NCBI GenBank assembly: GCA_965153355.1
Contig: OZ231126.1
Coordinates: 49,972,001 to 50,036,000, forward strand
DNA length: 64,000 bases
Source: Flaccisagitta enflata
Taxonomy: Eukaryota; Chaetognatha; Sagittoidea; Aphragmophora
Direction of reading: 5' to 3'
This document shows positions 47,154-58,709 of the stretch, in pieces. A program made the translations under genes and the position numbers. Under the pieces are notes generated by a model that worked only from the letters and a program-made list of their open reading frames with translations, was not told where the DNA came from and ran no database searches. Position 1 is the first letter of the stretch. Each line of letters opens with the position of its first letter.

Positions 47154-47385
47154 CACACATAGGCATACTCAGTTCTTTGTTTGGGTCATCTCCAACGAGC
47201 TGTTGTGCGTTTGAATTGTATTACAATTACACGATATCTGCGACTATTGTCACTTTTATATTTCCTTTACCTATTTATCTTTTTTTTTCGTGATTTATCG
47301 ACTATCGTTGAAACCTGTTGTTTGATTTTTTTTCCATTGTGCTTCACTCTGTGTGAATAAACGTCATATGTAAAGGCAAAAATAT

Positions 47386-47386
47386 C

Positions 47387-47470
<84 letters not shown>

Positions 47471-47477
47471 GCACACA

Positions 47478-47521
<44 letters not shown>

Positions 47522-47522
47522 G
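47386..47522. repeat. (CA)n passing into (CGCA)n
   Basis: CA dinucleotides to about 47465, then CGCA tetranucleotides. Confidence 0.97.
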
Positions 47523-47545
47523 AGACTTATATCCCCAAATCTCGC

Positions 47546-47621
47546 GCCCAGCCCCGGTGACCGGCTGGGCCGTCCCGCACGCTGCCTTGTGAAAGGCAGC
47601 TAACAGGAAATCCTTTCCTCA
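47546..47621. other. Cluster of three adjacent hairpins
   Basis: GCCCAGC...GCTGGGC around CGG-TGA-CCG (about 47548-47572), then GCTGCCTT-GTGA-AAGGCAGC (about 47581-47600), then AGGAAA-TCC-TTTCCT (about 47605-47619). No protein. Could be a structured RNA, part of a SINE or LINE 5' UTR, or chance. Confidence 0.45.
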
Positions 47622-48911
47622 CATCTCGCGGCCATCTCCACATCTCACATGAGTTTGATCACAAGTTGCCTTTTGTTCGGCCCATGATCGGGAAAAGGAG
47701 ACGGTCAACCGGCGGTCTACGGAAGAGGATTGACCATAGAATTATATTCTCTTTCATCCTCTCTCTCAATCCAATCCAATCTCTCTCTCCTAACAAAAGG
47801 TGCCATTGATGAAGGTGCTATTGATGCGGCTCTAATTGAGAGGCAAGAAAAAACAACTGTTAGTCTGCTTGAAGGTGGAAACAAAATTAAGCATTGCAAT
47901 GGGCAATGATTGTAAGCAGCCTCACTGTTATCATTTACCAGCTTGCCACCTGACATACCAGGCATAAGACTAGAAAAGCGAAGGCAGTGCATAAAAAAAT
48001 ACGAACATATCTTACACAACGGACATATCTAACGCAAAAACATGATTGGGATTATGTTTCTTTCCAAGAAATACTTTGTTGAATATGACAGTGTGACAAG
48101 AATGTAAGAGTAAGTCACTTTCATCGATTTTAAAACTAGTATGGTAGGCACTATTCTTGGACCTTTAACTTTCAAGGCACGATTATACAGTGGTTAAATA
48201 TGTCATTCACACATCAACATGGCATCATCGATCTTTCACAGGCATGCATTCATCGGCAAATCGAGTTTTCACTCTTCTTCTTCTTCATCTTCTCCTTCCT
48301 ATCCCATTCATTTCACCTAGTTTCCCGTTTTGCTCAATTCCCGTTTGGTTATATCAGCGCAACGTCGTCAACGATCAATCCATATTCCTATTAAAAATAA
48401 CCCATGCCATTCTCCTTCCTTTTCATATAAAAAATCACAATCAATCGAATGGACATGAACTCATAGAAAAAAAAATCCATATTCCTTCCATTAAATCCCG
48501 TTGGATCCTTCTCTTTTCATAAAAGTCTAACAACACACAAATAAGCACAAGAAAAAGAAAACTATGAATGAATGACTGCCTCCTTCGACAACATCAAAGT
48601 TTACACGTATTTGGCAAAATGACTGATATCGAAAACATGTAACCGAGCTCTCCTGATTTTCCGAGAAAAAAAAAAAACTTTTACTTTTTCTGACTTGTTG
48701 CGGTCAGCTCCCGTTTGCTTTACCTAGCATCGGGTAGTTCAACGAATTCACGCAGTTCCTTAACCAAAATAAACTGAAACATTGAGCATCCAACACGTTT
48801 TTCTACAAGAACATTTTCTGATCGTTTCTACAAGTTTTTTTTTCCTCGAATCTTCCATTTGTTAACGTATCAAAACAAATTTATGAACATTATCACCAGT
48901 CGTGATTAAAA
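47622..48911. other. Upstream region of the LINE
   Basis: No gene recognised. Part of it is presumably the LINE 5' UTR, but I cannot place the 5' boundary. A candidate start is the change of character near 48690 (TTGTTGCGGTCAGCTCCCGT). Confidence 0.4.
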
Positions 48912-50396
48912 ATGGCTCCCTACAGAAACAAAGGAAGAGGAAAAAACCGTGGAAACAACAGCTATTTGCCTTCAGCTTCGGCTCGAAATAATGTCAACAA
49001 CACACGGCTAACTAATATGACAAACACGCTAGACCTCAATTCATTGGTCGGGCATCTCGTGAATGACCAAATTGCCAATCTTGGGCTCGCTACAAATGGC
49101 CAACACAAACGGCTAAACAGTGAAATAGACCAAAACGAGTCTGACTTTGAGCCACCAGCCAAGACACATGTGCCAGTGCTTAAAAATCCCATCATAGTTC
49201 CAGCAGCAAATGCTGCATCCACATCAGCGGCAGCAATAGCAGCAACCATGACGCCAACACGTGCTGCAACCCATATCACACCAGATTATGAGACCCAAGT
49301 TGTGATCCTGACAGGGGTTGATCCAAACATTAAAAAACATCCTGCTCGTCTTTCCAAAGCCTTTGCTGACACAAAGCCTAATGTTGAACTTAGGCAGGGT
49401 GGATTAAGTATTACTGCTTCAGGAGATGTACTGGTAAAACCCAAAAACCCCAAAGATTGCAATTCTCTCTTGAAGGTAAATGCTTTTCCATCAACTTGTG
49501 CCCTTGGCACAGAGGTCAAAGCCAGAGTGCCCAAATCACAACAAGTCACCCATCAAGTGGTAATAACCCATGTAGACCCTGAGGTAACCCCAGAAGAAAT
49601 CGAACACTTCCTCAAATTGCAAAACATTTCCTACAAAAGTGTAAAACGGATACATAGCCGTGCAAAAAATGCGCCAACAAGTCTGGTCCGTCTAATTCTA
49701 AATGATGAGGATACTAAAAAGATGTTACTGAAAAACGGCATCAATCTGGACCAAATGCATTTCCGGTGTATCCAGGCAATTGAGGACTCCAAGTCGACAC
49801 CAAAGATCACCCAGTGCTACAACTGTCAAGAAATTGGGGGCCACTTGTCAGGAGACTGCCCAAACACCCAAAAATGCGTCCTCTGCGCCGGACCCCACCG
49901 AAAGTCAGAATGCCAGGCTAGTCGGGAATCTTACAAGTGTGCCAACTGCTCTGGCAACCATGCAGCCTGGTCACACGAGTGTCCCCAGAGACAGGAAGCA
50001 GTGAACTCCAAAAAGAAGCCCACTTTTGCACAAGTTTCATCTGCCACTGTGACGCCTGCCATGCTGCATACCGCAGTGCAAACAATGGCCCAAAACATAA
50101 AGGAAAGTATCGTCATGATGCTTGCAGAAGTCGTCTCGCGTACTACCGTGCAGCTTGTGTACGAGATATTGGGTAAAAACTTGAGTAAAGGCACTCTTCC
50201 CCTCAAAGTTGGCAGCATCACCAAAATGACTGTCACTGCAGCTAACAAGCTCACGTTTGGGTCGGACGACACACCACTTGACATGGAGTCAATCAAAGAA
50301 AGCATAGTAAAGAAATGCTTTCCAGCCTTCTCTCCCAGTGCGCCATCTTCATCAGCTCCACAAAGCCAAGAAGGGACCGGCCTTGATTCATCATGA
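48912..50396 (+). CDS. LINE ORF1, Gag-like nucleic-acid-binding protein
   Basis: 494 residues. A basic N-terminus (KGRGKNRGNN) and an Ala/Thr-rich linker precede an RRM-like pre-zinc-knuckle region (about residues 215-290, VVITHVDPEVTPEEIEHFL). Three knuckles follow: CYNCQEIGGHLSGDC (CX2CX5HX4C, one residue longer than the usual X4), CVLCAGPHRKSEC and CANCSGNHAAWSHEC. This set of three is typical of Jockey/I-type ORF1, which coats element RNA. The ATG sits in an AAAATGG context. The stop overlaps the ORF2 start. Confidence 0.9.
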   Translation: MAPYRNKGRGKNRGNNSYLPSASARNNVNNTRLTNMTNTLDLNSLVGHLVNDQIANLGLATNGQHKRLNSEIDQNESDFEPPAKTHVPVLKNPIIVPAANAASTSAAAIAATMTPTRAATHITPDYETQVVILTGVDPNIKKHPARLSKAFADTKPNVELRQGGLSITASGDVLVKPKNPKDCNSLLKVNAFPSTCALGTEVKARVPKSQQVTHQVVITHVDPEVTPEEIEHFLKLQNISYKSVKRIHSRAKNAPTSLVRLILNDEDTKKMLLKNGINLDQMHFRCIQAIEDSKSTPKITQCYNCQEIGGHLSGDCPNTQKCVLCAGPHRKSECQASRESYKCANCSGNHAAWSHECPQRQEAVNSKKKPTFAQVSSATVTPAMLHTAVQTMAQNIKESIVMMLAEVVSRTTVQLVYEILGKNLSKGTLPLKVGSITKMTVTAANKLTFGSDDTPLDMESIKESIVKKCFPAFSPSAPSSSAPQSQEGTGLDSS

Positions 50397-53230
50397 ATGG
50401 AAACAATGCGTTGTATAAGTATGAGATCCTTCAACTAAATATTCGTGGAGCGCGCGCCAACAAAGAAAATTTGAAACAATACCTTTCAGAAATGAATTAT
50501 CCTGAGATAGTATGCTTAAACGAGACTAAATTACCCTCAAATATAGGATTTGAGATTGAAGGCTATAATTGTGCAGCCAGGCGGGAATCTAATCCAAACG
50601 GCGGGGCTAGAGGAAGCATAATTTTGACAAGAGAAGATATAAAAAATGTTGTAGAAATTGAAGAAGTAAAAAATTTATTTAAGGCTGAAGAAGTAATTGG
50701 AATCAAAATTTTAGGTAATAACAAAGAACCGGCTCTGAACATCTTCACCTACTATAACCCACCTCTTTGCTCACCAAATTCTGCAGTTTTTAACTATTTG
50801 AGTAAATTTAAAGAGTGTACCATTTTGACTGGCGACCTCAATTGCAAAAATACCATCTGGGGATCAACAAAAACGGATTCGCTGGGTAGAGACCTACTTG
50901 AAACTCTTACCAACAAAGATTTAATTGTTTTCAATGATTTGTCAAAAACAAGATGTGACCCCTACTCGGGGAAGGAAGAATCTCTTGATCTGATGATTGG
51001 AAACTGTGAATCAGGCAAAATATTTCATGAGTTTTGGGTAGGTTTCGATGTCGGTAGTGATCATTACCCACTACATCTCACTCTCCAATTTGATGCTCCT
51101 ACCTCGTCAACTCAAAAATACATGAGAAAAATTGAAAAGATGAATAATAAAAAATGGGAAAAAGACCTTAAGGCCCACCCACCTTTGAGTACTGCTACCA
51201 CCCCGTCAGAGGTTGACAACAACGCAATCACTTTTACCAAACAGATCCAGGATGCATTTGAAAACTCTTGTCCGTTGACAAAACAACACAAAAAACAAAA
51301 ATGCAAATTCACCCCTGAGATAGAAAAAAAAGTCAAAGAAAAACGAAAATTGAGAAGAGAGAAAAATAAAGCTCTTCAACAGGGGGATACGGAAACAGTC
51401 AGAACCATCATGACGCGTATTAACAGGCTTGGAAATGATATAAAAAAGCTGCAAAAACAAGAAAAACAAAAAATGCTTGAAAATCATTGCCTTAGCCTAA
51501 ACAATGAAAATAACCCGCAACGTTTTTTTAAGACTTTTAAGCTTATCTCTGGGCAGATTTTGCAAGATGACTCAACGTCTCAGAAAACTAGACCCATCCA
51601 AGATGAGATGGGCAATGTTGCTACCACTAGCCAGGAAAAAGCAGATCTGTTTGCTAAACGACTTGAGATGATTCATCAGGAACCAGACTTTGAAGGCTTC
51701 GACAATGGGTGGAAAATATCAGTAGAAAGATATATACAAGAAAATGAAAATGCATTTAAAAGTAATCACATTGACTCATCGTCGCTACTTCAAGTTGAGA
51801 CCTCCCCCCTCTGCCAAGATGTCACAATCGAGGAATTTGATGCAAATCTGGCAAAATGCAAAAACAGATCGGCAGTCGGCAAAGATGGAATCAGTTACCA
51901 TTTGATCAAGAAATTACCACTAGAAACAAAAATTAAGGCCTGCAAACTCTTTTCTGATGCCATCCAAGTAGGTCACTTTCCCTCTCCTTGGAGAGAAGCT
52001 TTGGTTAAAATGATACCCAAACCAAACAAAGATTGCAAGTTTGCAAAGAATTTTCGCCCAATTTCTCTTCTCTCTTGCATAGGGAAACTTTTTGAACGAA
52101 TCCTCGCAAAAAGACTATCTGAGCACCTGGAGCAAAAGAATCTTTTCTCCTCATCACAGAGCGGGTTTAGAAAACACCGTATGACAACGGAACAACTACT
52201 GCGCCTTTCTGAAGAGGCCCATTTGGGCTTTAAGAAAGGCCAGAGTACTGCAGCTCTGTTTCTTGATGCAGAAGCAGCTTTTGACAAATGTTGGCACAAC
52301 GGTATTAGATTCAAACTTAAAAAAGATCTTAATCTACCTGACAAAATCACTCGACTATTAAGCTCCTTCCTGACAGAGAGAACATTAACAGTGCTGTATG
52401 AGGGCTGTACCTCTAAAAAAGTAACCCTGAATGCAGGGACTCCTCAAGGTAGCCCTCTCTCTCCTTTGATTTACATCATTTACGTAAATGATTTTCCCGA
52501 AGCGATAAAGAAAACCTGTAGCCTCTCTCAATTCGCGGATGATTCTGCCATCTGGACTTCAGCTTACACTCGATCGTATGCTGTGCAAAAGCTTCAAAAA
52601 TCCATCAATATGCTTGAAGGATGGTGTCGTAGATGGAGAGTAAAGCTCAATGGAGACAAATCTAATTTCATGTTTATAGAAAGAATACGTCCAACAGACA
52701 ATGAAAATCATTGCCTCCATCTCTTTAATGATGTAATTAGACCCACGAATCGGGCTAAGTTCCTTGGTATTGAATTAGATGACAAACTGTCATTTAAGCA
52801 TCATTTTGAAGCCATTAATATTAAAGCTCAAAAACGCTTGAATGTACTGCGGGTATTATCCAGATCCGGAACTAAGCCCAACATTTTAGTGCGACTATAC
52901 AAAATATATATCCGATCAATAATTGAGTATGGGAGCCTTTCATATCTGGCTGCTCCCAAACAGCATACATCTAAACTGGACAAAATTCAAAATGAGGCTC
53001 TGAGAATCTGCCTACGCCTACCATCCTACATCCGCACATCTCTCCTTCACGAGTGCGCATCAATAATGACAATTCAGGACCGACTTTACGCGTTGAGCAA
53101 AAAACTTCTTTCAAAGATGATAACCCATAGCCCAGATGTGAGTAAACTTGTAGACAATTATAACGCCAATGAGAATGCTTTTGAATCATCAAAAACTCCG
53201 CTTGAAGCCCTCTTCTGTCTTTGCAAATGA
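50393..53230 (+). CDS. LINE ORF2, endonuclease and reverse transcriptase
   Basis: 945 residues. The endonuclease keeps its expected residues: N16 (LQLNIRG), E44 (CLNETKL), D148/N150 (TGDLNC) and D223/H224 (GSDHYPL). The reverse transcriptase keeps NFRPISLLSCIGKLFE, SSSQSGFRKHRMTTEQ, motif A LFLDAEAAFD (D625), motif B GTPQGSPLSPLIY, motif C FADD (D716, D717) and KFLGIELDDKLSFK. The C-terminus lacks RNase H. The product nicks the target DNA and copies the element RNA (target-primed reverse transcription). The start ATG overlaps the ORF1 stop as ATGA, implying coupled termination-reinitiation. Confidence 0.93.
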   Translation: MNGNNALYKYEILQLNIRGARANKENLKQYLSEMNYPEIVCLNETKLPSNIGFEIEGYNCAARRESNPNGGARGSIILTREDIKNVVEIEEVKNLFKAEEVIGIKILGNNKEPALNIFTYYNPPLCSPNSAVFNYLSKFKECTILTGDLNCKNTIWGSTKTDSLGRDLLETLTNKDLIVFNDLSKTRCDPYSGKEESLDLMIGNCESGKIFHEFWVGFDVGSDHYPLHLTLQFDAPTSSTQKYMRKIEKMNNKKWEKDLKAHPPLSTATTPSEVDNNAITFTKQIQDAFENSCPLTKQHKKQKCKFTPEIEKKVKEKRKLRREKNKALQQGDTETVRTIMTRINRLGNDIKKLQKQEKQKMLENHCLSLNNENNPQRFFKTFKLISGQILQDDSTSQKTRPIQDEMGNVATTSQEKADLFAKRLEMIHQEPDFEGFDNGWKISVERYIQENENAFKSNHIDSSSLLQVETSPLCQDVTIEEFDANLAKCKNRSAVGKDGISYHLIKKLPLETKIKACKLFSDAIQVGHFPSPWREALVKMIPKPNKDCKFAKNFRPISLLSCIGKLFERILAKRLSEHLEQKNLFSSSQSGFRKHRMTTEQLLRLSEEAHLGFKKGQSTAALFLDAEAAFDKCWHNGIRFKLKKDLNLPDKITRLLSSFLTERTLTVLYEGCTSKKVTLNAGTPQGSPLSPLIYIIYVNDFPEAIKKTCSLSQFADDSAIWTSAYTRSYAVQKLQKSINMLEGWCRRWRVKLNGDKSNFMFIERIRPTDNENHCLHLFNDVIRPTNRAKFLGIELDDKLSFKHHFEAINIKAQKRLNVLRVLSRSGTKPNILVRLYKIYIRSIIEYGSLSYLAAPKQHTSKLDKIQNEALRICLRLPSYIRTSLLHECASIMTIQDRLYALSKKLLSKMITHSPDVSKLVDNYNANENAFESSKTPLEALFCLCK

Positions 53231-54059
<829 letters not shown>

Positions 54060-54080
54060 TTTCATTCATTCATTCAATTC

Positions 54081-54917
54081 CTCCTCATCATAATCATTGG
54101 TTTTCCTCTTCATCATAATCATCGGTTTTCCGCTTCATCATCATCGGTATCACTTATCATCGTCATTGGCAGGCCTGATTCTAGGGATTTTTTGGACTGA
54201 GCCAATCATCGCTCCCCACATTTTGACAGAGCCCGACAGGAGAACCATGAGCCCGGTAGAAATGTTATGCCCAATATTGCCATATTATCAGCCTAAATTT
54301 TTAATAACAGCTGCTGGTAATATGATGCAATGATGAAATAAACACTACTCCGATGATTCAGGTTGTGAAAAAATCGAAAAACGACTCAAAACTTGATGAA
54401 TTTTCAAATATTTTGCTCAATCTGCTTGAGCGCTCTGAATTTGTAAAAATGCTCATTTTTCAATATGATTGCAAACTGATTATGTCAATGTTTCTACTTA
54501 TTTTTATGCCAATTCTAAACGAATAAAGCTAGAATTGCCAGATTTCGGCCAAATGAAAGATCTTTTCAAGAGCTTTCCAATGGTCTAAGATTTTAATTAG
54601 TTTTTTTTTTTTTGAAATTCAGTATGATAATTTGCCATTTAAAAGTGCGGATTTTTTATTGAGTCGAGTAGTATACCCAAGCAATGAACAAAATCTGTGA
54701 CCATTTTGAAGCTCTGCGAAAGATAAATGAGATCTTGCTTTAGCTTTATCTTTATCCGTTTATAAATGGCATTGGGATGAAGACTTACAGTGACTTACAG
54801 GATAAGGTTTACAAGAATTTGAAAATTCACTACAGAATTTTCATCATTTTTTCACTTTTTCGTAACATAGAAACTAGATGCATTAAATAACAAATTTGTT
54901 CTTGGCTTCATTCAAGA
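54081..54917. other. Non-coding stretch
   Basis: Begins with a degenerate roughly 28-bp tandem repeat (TCATCATAATCATTGGTTTT, 54087-54160), then AT-rich sequence. Confidence 0.5.
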
Positions 54918-54919
54918 TA

Positions 54920-55096
54920 CAGTGAAACCCAGCTCTAACGGATTTCAGGGGACTAATATTATCTGTCTGTTGTAGGGGGACTTTTGTTACCGCTAACAAA
55001 GGAAACAAAATGGATTGGAATGAAGGGACCATGAATTTGCATCTGTAATAGGTGGAATTCCGTTGGTGGTGGGTCCGTTAGAGCGGGGTTCATCTG
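54920..55096. mobile_element. pogo/Tigger-like MITE, 177 bp
   Basis: TA|CAGTGAAACCCAGCTCTAAC and, inverted, CAGATGAACCCCGCTCTAAC|TA flank the element. The CAGT(N)AACCC end and TA target are typical of the pogo/Tigger branch of Tc1/mariner. No ORF. Confidence 0.85.
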
Positions 55097-55340
55097 TAAA
55101 ATTTTAAGTTCTTTGATTCGATTTTATATGAACATATTACCAACCTATTGAAATTTGAAGACTTTTCTCCCTACAGTTTTCAAGTTAGAGTGGTTCATGA
55201 TAAGCCTTTGGAGCTCTCAATGGTGTTTAATCCGGACCCATCACAAGTATTCATAGTAGTCAATAACAACTAAGACCTCGACCTTGGCACACTAAGTTAT
55301 GAGGGAGGGCGGGGGATGTACGTACGTATGGATGGACGAA

Positions 55341-55401
55341 TGTATGGAAATTCACCTCTGTGTCCCACTGAACACCGGCCCTTTGGGGCTGCTGCCCAAA
55401 A
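55341..55401 (-). mobile_element. Family G head fragment
   Basis: Minus strand: TTTTTGGGCAGCAGCCCCAA, AGGGCCGGTGTTCAGTGGGA, CACAGAGGTGAATTTCCATA. The outer end faces a (GAA)n tract. Confidence 0.7.
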
Positions 55402-55423
55402 AGAAGGAGAAGAAGAAAAATAA

Positions 55424-55463
55424 GAGGAAGAAGAAGAAGAAGAAGAAGAAGAAGAAGAAGAAG

Positions 55464-55494
<31 letters not shown>

Positions 55495-55590
55495 CGAGGA
55501 AGAAGAAGAAGAAGAGGTAGAAGAAGAAGCAGAAGACAATGAAGAAGAGGAAGTAGAGGAAAAAGAAAGAAAAAGAAGAAAATGAGGAGG
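55424..55590. repeat. (GAA)n and purine-rich tract
   Basis: About 23 pure units, then imperfect GAAGAGGAAGTAGAG sequence. Confidence 0.93.
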
Positions 55591-55657
55591 AACAACAATA
55601 ACAACAACAACTGAAAAAGAAGAAAAAAAGGTGGCAATTACGATAAAATTAAAAGTA

Positions 55658-55833
55658 CAGTGGAACCCCGCAATAACAGCCTCGCTTTTAAAGGTTCCCC
55701 ATCAATAAAGGCCAACATTTTGAGGTCCTAAATAGTACTTTTTAATGTGATTTCACCTCTCTTTAAAAGTTACCCCGAGATAAAGGTGAAAAATCTTCAG
55801 TCCCAATGGGACCGATGAGGCGGGGTCCTACTG
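55658..55833. mobile_element. pogo/Tigger-like MITE, 176 bp
   Basis: TA|CAGTGGAACCCCGCAATAAC and, inverted, CAGTAGGACCCCGCCTCATC|TA. Same design and length as the element at 54920 but different interior. Confidence 0.85.
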
Positions 55834-55976
55834 TATTGGTCAAGTATGACTGAGTTCTGAATTTTTGATGATCTTGATTTGGGTGAAATGATATGGTTAG
55901 GCCGGCTTTTTCCACCACCCATTTGTTACAATCTAAACCAAACATGATTAAAGGTTCTCATTTTAGGTTGGAGTTG

Positions 55977-56087
<111 letters not shown>

Positions 56088-56214
56088 TTTTTTGGCAATT
56101 TACGGTCAGCAGTTCCTATTGTTTTAAGAAAAGAAGCAGCGGCCCCAAAGGGACTAAATTACAACAGTACATGTGGAACCATATGGAGTCAGGTTAAGGC
56201 ATGTTGAAGACGAG

Positions 56215-56252
56215 AGATGGATGGATGGATGGATGGATGGCTATTATACTTT

Positions 56253-56290
<38 letters not shown>
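56215..56290. repeat. (GGAT)n and (GA)n
   Basis: Six GGAT units, then 17 GA units. Confidence 0.93.
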
Positions 56291-56293
<3 letters not shown>

Positions 56294-56504
56294 CATGGTC
56301 ATTTTTCTCGCGACCACAACCGGTCGGTCGCCTCCTCACCTCCCTGTACTTCCGTACGTTTGGCAACTATGTGATCATATGTGGGATTGGGAGGGAATTG
56401 GCAGAGAGATGAAAGGGAAACAATTCCGCACACGAGCCTTCTAAACGGAAGCGCTCGCCTCCCATACACAGTAAGAGGGAGTAAGAGGGTTAATGATGCA
56501 CGCA

Positions 56505-56658
<154 letters not shown>

Positions 56659-56844
56659 ATATTTCCTCAATAGCCTTCTTGATGTAGTTGTTACTTTGTT
56701 TCGTTTGTTCTTTTCTTTTCCATTCATCTGCTGCTTTTCTTTCCGTCTGTCACGCTTTGGGCCTGAAACTTAGGGCACGTGACAAGATGGATGGGATCTG
56801 GCCTTCTGCCCATACAGTCTGCCCGTGGATGCCTTTCATATTTC

Positions 56845-56975
56845 CCTTTTTTAGCCGCGTCCTCGCCTTTCTGCAGGAGGCTTTGTCCGCTTGTCTGTCC
56901 CTCTGTTCGTAAGTCCATTGGCCCGTCCGTTTGTCTGTCTGTCTATCGGTCCGTCTGTCGGTCCAACCTCCGAAG
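56845..56975 (-). mobile_element. Decayed family P B end
   Basis: TTTTTTAGCCGCGTCCTCGCC retains AG-CGCG and the TCCT loop, followed by GTCC/GGTC-rich repeats as in intact minus-strand copies. It runs into (GT)n at 56977-57031. Confidence 0.5.
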
Positions 56976-56976
56976 G

Positions 56977-57031
<55 letters not shown>
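56977..57031. repeat. (GT)n
   Basis: About 27 units. Confidence 0.97.
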
Positions 57032-57032
<1 letters not shown>

Positions 57033-57034
<2 letters not shown>

Positions 57035-57100
57035 GTCATGTTGATAACCCATCTAAGGCAAAAGCTTAATACTTTTTTGCATTTGACAATGTTCACACTG
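57033..57100 (+). mobile_element. Right end of a mariner-like MITE
   Basis: CAAAAGCTTAATACTTTTTT, GCATTTGACAATGTTCACAC, then TG|TA. Same as the right end of the full copy at 58710-59309. Confidence 0.75.
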
Positions 57101-57545
57101 TAAATAGTTAAAGCTTTAAATCATTTTATGTTGATCGTGCGATTTTGAATATTTTTAAATTCTTCGATTCAATATTTTTATATATATTTTCACGTTTCAG
57201 GCGTCTCTTGTCTGTGCTTCATCTTGTGTGCTTCTTTTCTTCCTTTTCACTTATCTATCTGTCTGTTTGTCTGTCTGTTCGTTTGTCTCTGTCTGCCACT
57301 TCCCCTCTCCTTCTCTCCCTGAGCAGCTGACCAGACGGTAACGATCTTCATCTTCCACTATCCTCTCTCTTTTTTTCAGACTTAAAATGATTTTATCTCT
57401 TCACTACCTATCCTTCTTCACTGTTTTGTTGATCTTCTCAGAATTCACCATTTTCTCAAAAAACATTATTATATAGTATGTATTAGAAAATAACAATACT
57501 ATAGTAGTATTATAACTAATATTATAGCATTATAAAATGCCAACA
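57101..57545. other. AT-rich and pyrimidine-rich spacer
   Basis: Nothing recognised. Confidence 0.4.
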
Positions 57546-57549
57546 CAAT

Positions 57550-58045
57550 ACCAATACAAATTGTTCTACCTTGGCTTCAAGATATGTCTTTTTTTGGGCA
57601 GCGGCCGCAAAGAGAACGAAGTCCTGTAGAACACAGGGGGAATTTTGTTCATCAGTTCATCAGTCCTTTTGTCCCCCTAGGCCCTCACAGGCCTGAACTC
57701 TGCCCTCTCAGGCCTGAAATCTACCCTTCAGATTTGTAACCTGCCCTTCAGGCCTTGGAGACCTGAGAGGGCAGGGCTTTTAGGGCCTGAAAGGATAGAT
57801 TTCCGGTCTGATGTAGTAAGGCTTTAGACTGTGAGGGCAGATTCAAGGCTGAGAGGTGTACCTCAGGCCTGGAAGGGGAAGATTTCCTACCTGAGTGGCA
57901 GAATTCAGCCTGTGATAGGGACAAAGGGACTGATGAACTGGATGAACAAAATTCCTCTGTGTTCTTACAGTGACTTCGTTCTTTAGGCCGCTGCCTAAAA
58001 AGATATATCTGACCAAGGTCGGGCGATTTGTATTGGTATTAATAG
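57550..58045. mobile_element. Foldback built from two inverted family G heads
   Basis: The left head TTTTTTGGGCAGCGGCCGCA, AAGAGAACGAAGTCCTGTAG, AACACAGGGGGAATTTTGTT (57591 on) recurs inverted to 58001. The complementarity extends outward through AGATAT(G/A)TCT to AATACCAATACAAAT...ACCTTGG (57550 and about 58040). The interior is a degenerate CCCTCTCAGGCCTGAAATCT minisatellite that is itself partly inverted. Confidence 0.75.
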
Positions 58046-58709
58046 ACACACTTGTAAGTATTGGGTTTACCCAATACTTACTATGGGTATTGTTATTTTC
58101 CCAATACAATACAATACAATAATTTTTTTTGGAGAAAATAGTGGAATTCTTAGGAAGGTCAAACAAACTGGTGAAAAAAAAAGTAGGGAAGAAGAAAAGG
58201 ATATGGTAAGGTAGATGAGGAGGATGAGGAGAGATCGATTTTTTAGGAAGTGCCAAAAAAAGTGAAGAAGAAGAGGATGAGGTCTGGAAGATGAATAGTA
58301 ATGAGGAAGAGGAAAAGATCAGATTTTCCCCTCAGACCTAATCCTGGACAGTCAGTACACTCATGGAGAGAGAGAAAGAAAGAGAGAGAGAGAGAGGAGA
58401 TGGCAGACAGACAGAAAAGACAGACAGACAGACAGATAGACAGACAGACAGATAGATAGAGATAAAAACGGAGAAAAGGGAGAAAGAAAAAGAAGAGAGA
58501 GAGAGAGAGAGACACACACACACAAGGACAAACACAGACAAAGAGACTTACCTAAAGAAGCAAAGATAGAAAATATATATAAAAAAATATTGATTTATGA
58601 AAATTGAATGAATGAATGAATGAATGAATGAATAGATACAGCAATAATACCAAATGAAATAATTACAGGCTTCTCTTGTCAAAACTTTACAAATTTGCGA
58701 GAGAACATA
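58046..58709. other. Spacer with CAATAC repeats and GACA-rich tract
   Basis: Palindrome TAAGTATTGGGTTTACCCAA then TACTTA at 58054-58080, and (AATAC)n at about 58100-58123. (GA/GACA)n at about 58370-58555 and (TGAA)n at about 58603-58632. No gene. AATCGCCC-type ends at 58021 and about 59470 are inverted and may bound a larger element enclosing the next MITE. Confidence 0.5.
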
